Notes: generated by a model not told the origin, from the letters alone. A DNA stretch of 64,000 nucleotides from Maridesulfovibrio sp. (GCF_963676065.1 NZ_OY780933.1:930001-994000); one strand, 5' to 3'; positions 45,901 through 56,199 are shown, counted from the stretch's first letter. Numbers and translations: made by a program.

Positions 45901-46602
45901 TTGAAGAACCTGTTCCTAATCATAACTGTATCATTCCTGCTCAGTTTCACCAGTGCGCCCTGTTTTGCCCTAAATGGAACTGCCGCTCCCGGGGCGGCAG
46001 AAAGAATCGAGGCTGATCGAGCACTGGTTCTGCTTATGGAAGGCAACCTTCGTTTTGTAAAAGGCAGCAGCGTTTACCCCAATCAGACTTCTCATCAGCG
46101 CAAGGTTCTGGCTCTCAAAGGCCAGAATCCGTTTGCAACAGTGATTACAGCTTCTGATTCACGTGTTGACCCGGTATTGATCTTCGACCGGGGACTTGGT
46201 GATCTTTTTACTATACGTCTGGCCGGTAATGTTGCCGGTTCCGATACTCTGGCGTCAGTTGAATATTCCATGCTGGCCCTTGAAACACCGCTGCTGGTGG
46301 TCATGGGTCATACCCGATCAACCCTGATCAAGGCCGCTATCGATAAGGTGGAGTTGAAGGGGCATCTGGTGCAGTTGCTGGGCAAGCTTGAACCGGCCAT
46401 CAAGATGACCCGTGTGCTTTACCCTTCACTAAAAGGGGATGAGCTGGTGGACAAGGTGGCGGAAACAAATGTGCGGCAGGTAATGCGGGATATTTTAGGA
46501 CAGTGCCCTGCTGTTTTGAAAAAGGTTAGATCAGGAAAGGCTCAGCTTATGGGAGCTGTGTACGATACCGATACCGGAGCGGTGCATTGGCTCGGCCCTT
46601 AA
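45901..46602 (+). CDS. Secreted beta-carbonic anhydrase homologue lacking both cysteine zinc ligands
   Basis: With the TTG start at 45901 (SD GGAG 6 nt before) the protein begins with a clear signal peptide of about 23 residues ending SAPCFA. The mature part follows the beta-carbonic-anhydrase pattern FVKGS, VITASDSRVDP, DLFTIRLAGNV, ASVEYSMLALETPLLVVMGHT. In true enzymes the metal site is Cys (CSDSR), His and Cys (GH--C). Here the first is Ala84 and the last Ser140, with only His137 kept, while the Asp-Arg dyad remains. It is a periplasmic paralogue of unknown activity. A frame from 45829 is longer but gives no signal peptide at the start. Confidence 0.8.
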   Translation: MKNLFLIITVSFLLSFTSAPCFALNGTAAPGAAERIEADRALVLLMEGNLRFVKGSSVYPNQTSHQRKVLALKGQNPFATVITASDSRVDPVLIFDRGLGDLFTIRLAGNVAGSDTLASVEYSMLALETPLLVVMGHTRSTLIKAAIDKVELKGHLVQLLGKLEPAIKMTRVLYPSLKGDELVDKVAETNVRQVMRDILGQCPAVLKKVRSGKAQLMGAVYDTDTGAVHWLGP

Positions 46603-46623
46603 ATACGGGCGTTGCGGATAAGA

Positions 46624-48015
46624 TTATTCCACCTGAATTTCATAAGCCTTGAGCTTGCGGTACAGGGAACTGCGTTCCAGCCCAACAGCCTCGGCCAGTT
46701 TTGAGACGTTACCGCTGTATTCACGGAGTTTTGCTTCAAGGAACCGGGCTTCAAATTCAGCGCGTGCTTTTTTGAAATCCACTTCACCTTCCGGTAGCGA
46801 CAGGGAACTCTGCTCTTGATCCGTCGCTGCTTTCTCATTGCGTGGACCGTTGGCGATTTCAGGGGGCAGCTTGTCCGCTCCAACCTCCTTGCCTCCGAAT
46901 ATGATCAACATTCTTTCAACGAAATTTTTAAGTTCCCGAACATTACCGGGCCATGAGTAATGAGTAAGTATGTTAAGTGCTTGGTCGGTGAATGTCAGCG
47001 GCTTGAAGCCATGTTGGCGGGTTAAACGGTTGACGAATTCATCAATGAGCATGGAAATATCTCCGGATCGGTCACGCAGGGGCGGAACTTCAAGCGGGAA
47101 AACTTTCAGTCTGTAGTAAAGGTCCTCGCGGAAATTGCCGTTCTTGATTTCCTGAAAGAGATCCTTGTTGGTCGCGGCGATAACCCGCACGTCAACGTTT
47201 ATAGTCTTACGGCCACCGACTCGTTCAAAACGCTGTTCCTGAAGAATACGCAATATCTTGGCCTGTGTTTTCAGGCTCATGTCACCTATTTCATCCAGAA
47301 AAAGGGTGCCGTTATCGGCCAGCTCAAATTTCCCTTCCTGAGCTTTTTCCGCTCCGGTAAATGCACCTTTTTCATGGCCGAACAGTTCCGATTCGATCAG
47401 TTCTTCGGGGATGGCGGCACAATTCACCGCCACGAGCGGCTTGTCCGAGCGCAGGCTTTGGGAATGAATGGAGCGGGCCACGATTTCCTTTCCGGTTCCG
47501 TTTTCTCCTGTAATGAGTACCCATGCGTCCGTGGGTGACACCTGCCCGATGACTTCGCGCATGGATTCAATGGACTGGGAACTTCCGGTCAGCCGGGCCG
47601 GCTGTTCGTCGGCAATGCGGGTACGCAATGCCTTATTTTCAGATTGCAATCGCGAAAATTCTACAGCTTTTTCAGCTGTGATGACCACTTTTTCAAGGGA
47701 AAGCGGTTTTTCAATAAAATCAAAAGCGCCTTTTTTTATGGCTGATACTGCGGTTTCGATGTTTCCGTGACCGGATATCATGACCACGGGAAGCCAGTCC
47801 CATTCTTTTTTTATCCGCTCAAGAACTTCAAGGCCGTCCATGCCCGGAAGCCAGATGTCGAGGAAAACCAGATCCGGCTGGGATTCGCTCAGGTGGTTAA
47901 GGGCCTGTTCTCCGGTTTCAGCTTCACTGACATTGAATCCTTCATCTTCAAGAATTCCGCGCAGGGAATATCTGATGCCGTCCTCGTCATCTACTATCAG
48001 TATGCTTTTGTTCAT
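46624..48015 (-). CDS. NtrX-type sigma-54 response regulator
   Basis: This 463-aa regulator has a receiver (IVDDEDGIRYSL, VFLDIWLPGMDG, FIEKPLSLEKV), an AAA+ domain with GENGTGKE, the intact sigma-54 loop GAFTGA, and GTLFLDEIGDM, and a Fis-type HTH at the C-terminus (NVSKLAEAVGLERSSLYRKL). It is the last gene of a four-gene unit with an NtrY-type kinase, so that kinase is its likely partner. Confidence 0.92.
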   Translation of the reverse strand: MNKSILIVDDEDGIRYSLRGILEDEGFNVSEAETGEQALNHLSESQPDLVFLDIWLPGMDGLEVLERIKKEWDWLPVVMISGHGNIETAVSAIKKGAFDFIEKPLSLEKVVITAEKAVEFSRLQSENKALRTRIADEQPARLTGSSQSIESMREVIGQVSPTDAWVLITGENGTGKEIVARSIHSQSLRSDKPLVAVNCAAIPEELIESELFGHEKGAFTGAEKAQEGKFELADNGTLFLDEIGDMSLKTQAKILRILQEQRFERVGGRKTINVDVRVIAATNKDLFQEIKNGNFREDLYYRLKVFPLEVPPLRDRSGDISMLIDEFVNRLTRQHGFKPLTFTDQALNILTHYSWPGNVRELKNFVERMLIIFGGKEVGADKLPPEIANGPRNEKAATDQEQSSLSLPEGEVDFKKARAEFEARFLEAKLREYSGNVSKLAEAVGLERSSLYRKLKAYEIQVE

Positions 48016-48027
48016 TTATTGTTCCGT

Positions 48028-49413
48028 TTATTTACCAAATGAAAAATTATCTTCTTCAATCAATTGTGTACAGGCGTCGACCACTTTGGGATCATAAGAT
48101 ATTCCTCTCCCGCGTGCAATTTCCGCCATGGCCCTAGGAAGGCCGAGGGCCGCGCGGTATGGACGGTGGGAGCTCATTGCTTCCACCACGTCTGCAACTG
48201 AAATAATCCGGGCTTCCAGCAAAATATCTTCTCCACTGAGCCCGTTCGGGTAGCCGGAACCGTCAATGCGTTCATGATGCTGCAGAACTATCTGGGCAAC
48301 CGGCCATGGAAAGGAAATTCCTTTCAGGATTTCATAGCCCGCTTCGCTGTGGGTTTTCATTAGATTCATTTCAAGGTCGGTCAGCCTTGTCGGTTTGGAT
48401 AGTATCTCCGCGGGGATGGATATCTTTCCCACATCGTGTAGTATACCTGCGATCCTGATGCTGTTTATTTCCTCTACGGGAAGTTTCAGCTTAACGGCTA
48501 TACGGCAGGCCAGTTCAGCAACACGCTGCTGATGGCCGGAGGTGTAAGGGTCGCGTTTTTCAGACATGGCAGTCAGTGAGACCACGGTCTCGTCAAAGGT
48601 TCGTCTCAACTGGGCAAGACTGGCTTTGAGCGCATCCTCGCTTTTTTTCAGGTCGGAGATATCACGCAGAACAATAACCTTGCCCACCACGTCATCTTTT
48701 TCTTCAATGCCGGAAATATTAACTGAGACCGGTGTCATTCCCTTTGGCCCTTCAAGAACAGCATCACCGATGATGGAGTCGTTTTTAGAAAGAATATCTA
48801 TGGATTTTGAACTATTGGACTCATATAAATTGACTGTTTCATGAAAATTACGTCCATAAAAGCAGGTGCTGTCGCTGCACATGAGTATGCATGCGGATTT
48901 ATTCATGGACTTTATTTTTCCGTGCCGATCTGTAGTGATAACGGCATCATCAATGCTGTCAAATGTAGTTTTCAGCCAGCGGCGATTTTCGTTAAGGGTG
49001 CTCTCCGCGCGATGTTTATAGAGGGCCATTTCAATGGTCAGACTGAGTTCGCGGTCTTCAAACGGTTTAATTATATAACCGAAGGGTTCTGTTATTTTTG
49101 CTCTTTTTAGGGTGTCGCTATCAGCATACGCGGTGAGGTAGATAACAGGATAATTATATGTATTGTTGATGCTGGCAACTGTATCAATGCCGTCCATCTC
49201 TCCTTCCAGCATAATGTCCATGAGAATGAGATCAGGATTTATTTCTTCGATCCGCCTTATCGCTTCTTCTCCAGATGAAACGGCTCCGGCAATGGCGTAA
49301 CCGAGAGCTTTAAGACGTCCCTGTATATCCAGAGAGACGATAGCTTCGTCTTCTACGACCATGACTCGCATGGTTTGTTTGCCGTTGGTGTTCTTTTCAG
49401 GATAAGATATCAT
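48028..49413 (-). CDS. REC-PAS-HD-GYP response regulator
   Basis: This 461-aa protein has a receiver of about 125 residues (VEDEAIVSLDIQ, LILMDIMLEGEMDG, YIIKPFEDREL), a PAS domain (about 150-265) and an HD-GYP phosphodiesterase (about 280-460) with HDVGK, HSEAGYEIL and HHERIDGSGYPNGL. The active-site histidines and aspartates are kept, so hydrolysis of c-di-GMP is likely. It is located between the ntrY-like kinase and the ntrX-like regulator and may be a second output of the same kinase. An internal ATG at 49371 is a possible alternative start. Confidence 0.9.
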   Translation of the reverse strand: MISYPEKNTNGKQTMRVMVVEDEAIVSLDIQGRLKALGYAIAGAVSSGEEAIRRIEEINPDLILMDIMLEGEMDGIDTVASINNTYNYPVIYLTAYADSDTLKRAKITEPFGYIIKPFEDRELSLTIEMALYKHRAESTLNENRRWLKTTFDSIDDAVITTDRHGKIKSMNKSACILMCSDSTCFYGRNFHETVNLYESNSSKSIDILSKNDSIIGDAVLEGPKGMTPVSVNISGIEEKDDVVGKVIVLRDISDLKKSEDALKASLAQLRRTFDETVVSLTAMSEKRDPYTSGHQQRVAELACRIAVKLKLPVEEINSIRIAGILHDVGKISIPAEILSKPTRLTDLEMNLMKTHSEAGYEILKGISFPWPVAQIVLQHHERIDGSGYPNGLSGEDILLEARIISVADVVEAMSSHRPYRAALGLPRAMAEIARGRGISYDPKVVDACTQLIEEDNFSFGK

Positions 49414-49523
49414 TTGGCATCCGTTTGTTGCTGGTCAATAGAAAGAATTGAACTTGTTGAGGCTACTCTGGGTTATTATTCTAAACGATATTATAAACAA
49501 CAGGCAAGCCTAACGGGAAAATA

Positions 49524-51716
49524 TCATGTTGGCAGTTCCAGCACAAATATTGTGCCGTGCGGTTCAGCCGGTTTTACTCTGATAAAACCGCGATGGTCCG
49601 TAACAATCGATTTTACAATAGTCAGTCCCAGTCCGGTGCCGCTTTTTTTGCTGGAAAAATAAGGCTCAAACATACGTGAACGCTCGTCAGCGGAAAGTCC
49701 GGGTCCGTTATCCTGTACTTCAATACGCAGCCAGCCCAGTGTTGCATCATGCATAACGGTGATGGCGACTGCCGGTTCTTCACAGCCGTGCAGTGCTTCC
49801 GCGGCGTTGGTCAGCAGGTTGATCAGGGTCCGGCGCATTGCTTCGCGGTCCAGCTCCAACTGTGGAATTTCACCGTCAATTGTAAGGGACCAGTTAATGT
49901 TGCTGTGGCTGTTGCGGTAGAGGCTGACGACTTCTTCGAGCAGGGGTATAATCCGGTCGGGAACAAGACGTACTTCAGGCAGTTTCGCATAGGCCGAAAA
50001 TTCCTGCACCATCTGTTGCAGGTGTTCCACCTGAGAAATTATCAGGTCTGTTGATTCCCGGAAAACATGATCTTCTATTTCAGGACCGAACTTGCGTTGC
50101 AGCCTCTGGGCCGAAAGTTTGATGGGTGTGAGCGGGTTCTTGATTTCATGGGCTATGCGCCTGGCCACTTCACGCCATGCGGCAATACGCTGCATTTTTT
50201 CCAGCTCGGTAATATCCTCGAATACGGCCACGATACCGGTTCTTGATTCGCCGGACTTAAGGGCCACTACGTTAACGAGAAATTTTCTGTGCCGTCCTTC
50301 AACGGTAAGGGACAGCTGGCGTTGCCATTGGGAGTAAGGACTGGTGGCCATGTGCGAGCGTGCCTCGGTAATCAGCGAGGCCAGATCTCCTTCCGGGAGC
50401 AGGGCCATCGGGTCCCTGCCATGCACAAAACGGGCTTCTATACCCAGCATTTCTTCAATGGCTGAATTGACTGTGCTGATTTTTCCTTCTTCGTTGAGTG
50501 AGATAACTCCGGCGGTGATGTTGTTCAGCACCGCTTCCATGTAGCGGCCTCTGCGTTCCAGCTCCTGATTCTGCTGAGCAAGTCTTTCGTTTGCTGTTTT
50601 CAAGCTTTTCTGGCTGTCCTCAAGGTCTTCGGCCATCCGGTTGAAGGATTGGACCATGAAACCGAGTTCATCGTCGGAGCGGTCTTCAAGGCGTACGGAA
50701 AGATCCCCCCGGGCAATGCGCTGTGAACCTGCGGCCAGTGCCTGAATGGGTGCGGAAAGTTCTTTGGACAGCCGGAACCCGAACCAGATGGAGCCGAGAA
50801 TGATCAGCAGGGTGGTAACCCCGAGAGTCAGGTAAAGGCTCATCTTAAGTGGATATTTGAGGGTTTTCAGCTGCTTGTATTCATCCAGACCGCGTACGAC
50901 CTGATCCAGTTTATAAAGCAGCCCCTGTCCTATGTTCTCCCCGATGATCAGAAATCCGGTTTTGCCTTCGTCAACGGGCAGGATTCCGATAACCATGTCA
51001 TTACCGGGCATTGGATGGATGGTGGACCAGAACCGAGGCTTTTTAAGCATATCGTCCCAGTCTACTTTGGCGTTAATTTCCGACCATGCCTTATCCCACG
51101 AGCCCTGAGAATACCAGTTGATTTTAGTTCGGTCCGGGCGAACAACCCCGAGCAGCCCGAGGTCGTACTCACCCAATTTTTTTCCTAGAAATTTGTTCAT
51201 GGACTTGCCGCCCCATGCGTAGCGGCTTTCCTTGATGGTTTCCAGAATGTTATCCCCGCGTCGTTCCAGACCTTCCTGCGCCGAGGCGTAAAACGCCCGT
51301 CCCAGCTCAAGCGACTGGACCATAGATTCTTCAACCTGGTTCTTGAACCAGTAATCCACGGAAATCTGTACAAACTGCATAGCCATGAAGAACATGAGCA
51401 GGGTAGGCACAAGCGAAAGTGACATGAAAGAAAGGACCATGCGCGTTCGCAGTTTGGAGCCGAGAACCCTGCGTCGTCGTTCCAGAAGCAGTTTGACTCC
51501 GTTGCGGACCACAATAAAAAGGACAACGATCAGCAGAATGAAGTTCAGGTTAAACAGGCCGACAAATAGGTATGAGTTTACCCCGATGTATTTTAGCTGT
51601 ACGAAACCTAGCGCGACAAAGACCAGCAGGCAGAAAAAGGCGATGTAGTATTCCCTTTGTCTGCGTTTGCGTTCTTTGGTGTCAGGCACGCTGACTTTGA
51701 TGTTTTGTTCGTCCAT
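49524..51716 (-). CDS. NtrY-type sensor histidine kinase
   Basis: This 730-aa membrane kinase has several TM helices at the N-terminus (about 22-42, 48-70, 90-112) and another near 300-320, then HAMP, PAS (about 395-500) and a transmitter with ARRIAHEIKNPLTPIKLSAQRL, NLLTNAAEAL, DNGPGL and GTGLGLTIVKSIV. NtrY kinases pair with NtrX. The conserved order DUF4390, ntrY, HD-GYP, ntrX suggests a single unit. The signal is unknown. Confidence 0.92.
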   Translation of the reverse strand: MDEQNIKVSVPDTKERKRRQREYYIAFFCLLVFVALGFVQLKYIGVNSYLFVGLFNLNFILLIVVLFIVVRNGVKLLLERRRRVLGSKLRTRMVLSFMSLSLVPTLLMFFMAMQFVQISVDYWFKNQVEESMVQSLELGRAFYASAQEGLERRGDNILETIKESRYAWGGKSMNKFLGKKLGEYDLGLLGVVRPDRTKINWYSQGSWDKAWSEINAKVDWDDMLKKPRFWSTIHPMPGNDMVIGILPVDEGKTGFLIIGENIGQGLLYKLDQVVRGLDEYKQLKTLKYPLKMSLYLTLGVTTLLIILGSIWFGFRLSKELSAPIQALAAGSQRIARGDLSVRLEDRSDDELGFMVQSFNRMAEDLEDSQKSLKTANERLAQQNQELERRGRYMEAVLNNITAGVISLNEEGKISTVNSAIEEMLGIEARFVHGRDPMALLPEGDLASLITEARSHMATSPYSQWQRQLSLTVEGRHRKFLVNVVALKSGESRTGIVAVFEDITELEKMQRIAAWREVARRIAHEIKNPLTPIKLSAQRLQRKFGPEIEDHVFRESTDLIISQVEHLQQMVQEFSAYAKLPEVRLVPDRIIPLLEEVVSLYRNSHSNINWSLTIDGEIPQLELDREAMRRTLINLLTNAAEALHGCEEPAVAITVMHDATLGWLRIEVQDNGPGLSADERSRMFEPYFSSKKSGTGLGLTIVKSIVTDHRGFIRVKPAEPHGTIFVLELPT

Positions 51717-51729
51717 GTGGCCCTTGCGA

Positions 51730-52338
51730 TCAATATGTGAAATTTAGCTGGTAGGTTGCCGCGGGGATTAAATCCCATGACCAGAAGAAAAGTGTGTTCT
51801 TAAGCCACGCCGGAACTTCAGTGCGGTCAAGGCGGACTTTAAGTCGTAGGTTGTACTGCTCGCCACGTTGCAGGGTGGACCATGGACCGAGGTCAAGGAT
51901 AATGCTTTTCCATTCATCGCGCAGCAGTATGCTCAGGCTGTTATTTTTGAAAATTTTGTCGCTGTCTTCTTTTTCAATAACAAACTGATTGGAGAGGGAA
52001 TCAAAGTATAGTTTGTTTGAGTATGTTTTGCCGGCTACTTTGGAATCCAGCCAGACACTTTTGTGTTCGTACAGGGAGGCTTCGCAGATGAGCTTGAGTT
52101 TGATGCCGTTATGCAGGGCCTCCTCAATCTGTGTGTCCGAAGTGAGCTCAATGCCGAAACGGGCCATGATTGATCCTGCCTGATTGTCCAGCACCATGTT
52201 TTCGAGCTGCAGGGAACCGGCCTGCGCCATTGAAGGGAGCAGCATGATAAATAAAGTCAGCCATAAACATAATCCTTTCCCTATTGTGAAGAATGGATAA
52301 GTCCGTCGAGCTTTGATTGTTGATGTTTCCGCTTTCAT
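51730..52338 (-). CDS. DUF4390 secreted protein
   Basis: This 202-aa protein has an N-terminal signal peptide (hydrophobic LCLWLTLFIMLLPSMAQA at about 23-40) and a beta-rich mature part of the DUF4390 type. DUF4390 genes are often next to ntrY-like kinases, as here with a 13-bp gap, so it may be a periplasmic partner of the sensor. That function is inferred from context. Confidence 0.72.
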   Translation of the reverse strand: MKAETSTIKARRTYPFFTIGKGLCLWLTLFIMLLPSMAQAGSLQLENMVLDNQAGSIMARFGIELTSDTQIEEALHNGIKLKLICEASLYEHKSVWLDSKVAGKTYSNKLYFDSLSNQFVIEKEDSDKIFKNNSLSILLRDEWKSIILDLGPWSTLQRGEQYNLRLKVRLDRTEVPAWLKNTLFFWSWDLIPAATYQLNFTY

Positions 52339-52497
52339 TAAAATAATTCCCTCCCCTTCGGAATCTAACGTAACAGCCGTCTATCATTTGTTCAACATTA
52401 TGATTTGTGCTTGCTGCATTTGATATGGAACTGTCCTTTTGGATGGGAATGATGTATTAATAAAGGATTAGAGCTATAGTGGAGGTCGTTTAAATAG

Positions 52498-55400
52498 ATG
52501 CTCAAAAAAGTTCAAGAACAATGGAATAGTCTGAATCGTATGGGAAAGGCCGGGGTTATCACTGCCGGGCTGCTTATCTTTTATACGCTGGTAGGTTTTT
52601 TTCTGGTTCCTTATACCATACGGAAAGTAGCACTTGCCAAACTGCCTCCGGTCTTGAACAGACCGGTCGATTTAGAGCGGGTGGAGTTTAATCCCTACAC
52701 GCTGTTCTTGTCTGTTCACGGTTTTGAAGTAGGCAAGAAAGACGGTGAGGGTAAGCTTTTCGCTTTTAAGGAGTTTGACCTTAATTTCGATTCGTTTTCC
52801 CTTTTTCGGTTATCTCTGATCATGAATGAAATTAAGATAATCGATCCGCAAATCGATTTTTCTCTCTTCCGGGGGGGTACCAGTTTTTCCGATCTTATTC
52901 CGGCAGGGGATCAGGATTCCCAGAAAGATGATGCGGAAACGGAAAAAAGCATGTTTCCATTCATTGTCCGTAATTTGAGCATAACCAACGGCACCTGCCT
53001 TGTGTACGACAAGGTCCGTGATGTTCACCACGGCATTGTCGGGATAAATCTGTCGGTTCCTTTTACCTCTTCTCTGAGCCGGGATAATGATAAGCGGGTA
53101 CAGCCCAGCCTTAACATGATCATCAACGGCACTCCTTTTGCCATGAAAGGGCATACCCTGCCTTTTAACCAGAGCTTGAAGACCGAGTTCGACTTTACAA
53201 TTAAAAATGCACAACTGGCCGAATACTGGCCCTATCTGCCGATTTACGAAACAACCGAACTTAAGAGCGGAAGTCTGAGTACTGATCTTATCCTCTCTTT
53301 CGAGCGCAGTGGCACCTTGCTGCCAAGGGTGCTTATCAGCGGTAAAGTCAACATTTCTCAATTCGATCTTGCGGCTAGAAAAGGACCGTCTTTGCTTAAA
53401 TTCAAGGATCTTGATCTTGGTTTGGAAGGCATCAGCATCCTCCAGCGCAAGCTCAATATCTCTTCAATCAGGTTAAGCGACCCTTACCTGAAAGTCGGCC
53501 TTAAAGAAGACGGAAGCCCCGATTTATTAGATTATCTGGATCCTGCAATTAAAGCCGGGGAGGAATCCAAAAAAACTGAGTCCGGAACGGAAGCGGAGAG
53601 TGGGCCGGAATTGGCGGCTTTAATTAAGGATTTCAGGATTGAAGGCGGTCAGGTGGATTTCATCGACAACGCATTCGGCAAGGGATTCACTAAAAAGATC
53701 GGGCCGATCATGGTCCATGCCGGCGATGTGAGCACAGCGCAAAACGCTGCAGGGACATGGGATTTTCGCATCGGATCAAATTCTACGGAAATCATCAGCG
53801 GCAAGGGTGGCATGAGCGTTGTCCCTCTTGTAGTTAACGGCTCAGTGGCTGTGGAAGATCTGGATATACCTGATTACCGTGCCTATCTTGAGGATCCGTT
53901 GCCGCTTGATGTGGCCGAGGGAAAAGTCGCGCTGGGCAGTGATTTTCAGTTCGGAGCGCGGAATGGGACCGTGCGGCTGGAAAATCTTCGGGTAAATGTC
54001 GACGGCTTGAAGCTGCAGCCCAAGGGCGGAGGAAAAACACTGATCGGGCTGGGCGGTTTTGCCGTGAGCAACGGCACTGTTGATCTGCAGGAAAAATCCG
54101 TGATCATTGATTCCATTGATCTCAATAAACTCCTGATCCGTCTCATGCGTGACAAAAAAGGCATTGATCTGCTTAAGGAACTTGAAAAGCATCAGCAGAA
54201 AGCCAAGTCAGCAGACATGGGCATCCCGGTCAAGCAGACAGCTGAATCTACCGATGCAGCTGAAATTGATGCCGCTGAAACGGATGCAAAGCAGTGGCAG
54301 GTCGCACTGAACAAATTCAGCCTCAGGAATTCCGATTTTGAATTTACTGACAAGGCGGCCACCAAAAAAACGGTAACCAATGTCAGTGATATTAAAATAG
54401 GGCTGAACGGGTTTACCTTTCCGGAAAAAAATCCTTTCAAGATTGATGTTTCCGCCTTGGTCAACAAGCGCGGGGCCGTCAAGATTAGCGGACAGGCCGG
54501 GCCGCAGTCCCTGAAAGGAAAGGGAAGCGTGCGGGTGCGAAAATTGCGACTGCGTGATTTTAATGGATATCTGCCCCCGCAGATGCAGATGAATATCGCA
54601 CGTGGGCATGTAGATGTTAAAGGTAACTGGAATTTTTCAGCTGCAGGCGACCCGGTGGCCGGGTATAACGGTAAGGTGCAGCTAAAGGATCTGCTTATCA
54701 GAGATAATCAGGGTGATAAGCAGTTTTTCCATCTGAATGACCTTGCGGTTCGGGAAATTGATTTCCGTTCCCTGCCGCTCAAGGTCAAGGTCGGTTCCAT
54801 CGCTCTTCTGGAGCCGACAGTAAATCTTGAGCGTGAGAAAGACGGCACTTTCAATCTTTCCCGTATGCTGACCGGAAAACGGGCTGAGCCGGTTGATGAA
54901 GAGGCCGTAGAAAAAAAAGCGGAGCAGGTGGCAGAGAAAGCCGAGGCTGCACAGGTGGATAGAACATCGACCGAAGACAGTGTTCCTGAACTGAAAACGC
55001 CCACTCCTGAAGAGGAAAAAGAAAATACTATCTTTGTGGATAAAATTTTTATGAGTAATGGGACGGTTACGTTCAAGGATTACGTAGTCTCTCCCGCTTT
55101 TGAGCTTGATATCACCAAGATGCGTTCTTCCGTGCATGGACTGGAGCTTCCGCACGGTAAACGTACTGAACTCTCTTTTAACGCCACCCTCGACAGTCAA
55201 TCGCCATTAGTTGCCGAAGGGTATCTGCAGCCAACATCTGAAGGCGCGGACACAGATGTCACTGTTTCCCTCGCGAATCTGGATATGACCCAGCTCTCAC
55301 CGTATACCGAAAAGTATATTGCCTACCCGGTCAGTACCGGGATGCTGAGTTCCGATGTGGGGGTGAAGCTGCGGGGCAAGTACGTAGCTGTTAACAATGT

Positions 55401-56199
55401 CTTCGATATCTACCAGTTTGAGGTGGGCGATAAGATCGACAACCCTGATGCTCCGAGTATTCCCATCGGTCTCGGTTTGGCCTTGCTCAGGGATAGCAGC
55501 GGTAACATCCGGCTCGATATTCCTGTAGAAGGTGATCTTTCCGATCCTCAGTTTAAGCTGGGCAAGGTTATCGGACGGGCTATCGTTAATCTGCTGGTTA
55601 AAGCAGTGACCTCACCTTTTGCCCTGATCGGTGCGCTGGTCGGCGGTGGAGAGGATATGGATGTGATGGCTTTTGATCCCGGCAAGTCTACCTTCATGGA
55701 AGGTGAGGATGCCAAGGTTGAATCTGTTGCCAAGGCAATGAAAGATCGTCCGGGACTGAAACTTGAGATCAGCGGGTTTAACGCTCCGGAAGATATCCCG
55801 GCCATGGAAGAGGCGCAGTTTCGCAGGCAGGTTGCCATGCCGAAGTTCCTGGAGCTTGAAGGTGATGAAAACGCTCCTGCATCAGTTGACGAAGTCGTAG
55901 TCACCAAGGAAGAATACCCCGAATATCTGGAAGATGCCTACAAAGAAGCATCCTTTGAAAGGCCTACTAACTTTTTGGGAATAGTTGTGGCCCAGCCTGT
56001 GCCGGTAATGGAAAAGGCTTTGCGGGATCATATTAAAATTAGTGATACACAGCTTGCCAATCTTGCCCGGAGCAGGGCTGAAAAAGTTAGAACAGCTTTA
56101 GTGGAACAGTACGGGATCGAGCCCGATCGGGTTTTCCTCAAGGGGATGTCCGCCACAGGTAAAGGAACCGGACCGCGCGTAGAGCTCGGCTTACAGTAA
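52498..56199 (+). CDS. DUF748 AsmA-like envelope protein
   Basis: This 1233-aa protein has an N-terminal TM helix at about 18-40 and a long beta-rich region of DUF748 and AsmA type, with repeated segments of the kind SLF-L-L and ISQFDLAAR. The C-terminal part (about 1110-1233) has an OmpA-like or helical end with RAEKVRTALVEQYGIEPDRVFL. Such proteins span the periplasm and are proposed to move phospholipids between membranes. The gene is single, with a 158-bp promoter space. Confidence 0.8.
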   Translation: MLKKVQEQWNSLNRMGKAGVITAGLLIFYTLVGFFLVPYTIRKVALAKLPPVLNRPVDLERVEFNPYTLFLSVHGFEVGKKDGEGKLFAFKEFDLNFDSFSLFRLSLIMNEIKIIDPQIDFSLFRGGTSFSDLIPAGDQDSQKDDAETEKSMFPFIVRNLSITNGTCLVYDKVRDVHHGIVGINLSVPFTSSLSRDNDKRVQPSLNMIINGTPFAMKGHTLPFNQSLKTEFDFTIKNAQLAEYWPYLPIYETTELKSGSLSTDLILSFERSGTLLPRVLISGKVNISQFDLAARKGPSLLKFKDLDLGLEGISILQRKLNISSIRLSDPYLKVGLKEDGSPDLLDYLDPAIKAGEESKKTESGTEAESGPELAALIKDFRIEGGQVDFIDNAFGKGFTKKIGPIMVHAGDVSTAQNAAGTWDFRIGSNSTEIISGKGGMSVVPLVVNGSVAVEDLDIPDYRAYLEDPLPLDVAEGKVALGSDFQFGARNGTVRLENLRVNVDGLKLQPKGGGKTLIGLGGFAVSNGTVDLQEKSVIIDSIDLNKLLIRLMRDKKGIDLLKELEKHQQKAKSADMGIPVKQTAESTDAAEIDAAETDAKQWQVALNKFSLRNSDFEFTDKAATKKTVTNVSDIKIGLNGFTFPEKNPFKIDVSALVNKRGAVKISGQAGPQSLKGKGSVRVRKLRLRDFNGYLPPQMQMNIARGHVDVKGNWNFSAAGDPVAGYNGKVQLKDLLIRDNQGDKQFFHLNDLAVREIDFRSLPLKVKVGSIALLEPTVNLEREKDGTFNLSRMLTGKRAEPVDEEAVEKKAEQVAEKAEAAQVDRTSTEDSVPELKTPTPEEEKENTIFVDKIFMSNGTVTFKDYVVSPAFELDITKMRSSVHGLELPHGKRTELSFNATLDSQSPLVAEGYLQPTSEGADTDVTVSLANLDMTQLSPYTEKYIAYPVSTGMLSSDVGVKLRGKYVAVNNVFDIYQFEVGDKIDNPDAPSIPIGLGLALLRDSSGNIRLDIPVEGDLSDPQFKLGKVIGRAIVNLLVKAVTSPFALIGALVGGGEDMDVMAFDPGKSTFMEGEDAKVESVAKAMKDRPGLKLEISGFNAPEDIPAMEEAQFRRQVAMPKFLELEGDENAPASVDEVVVTKEEYPEYLEDAYKEASFERPTNFLGIVVAQPVPVMEKALRDHIKISDTQLANLARSRAEKVRTALVEQYGIEPDRVFLKGMSATGKGTGPRVELGLQ

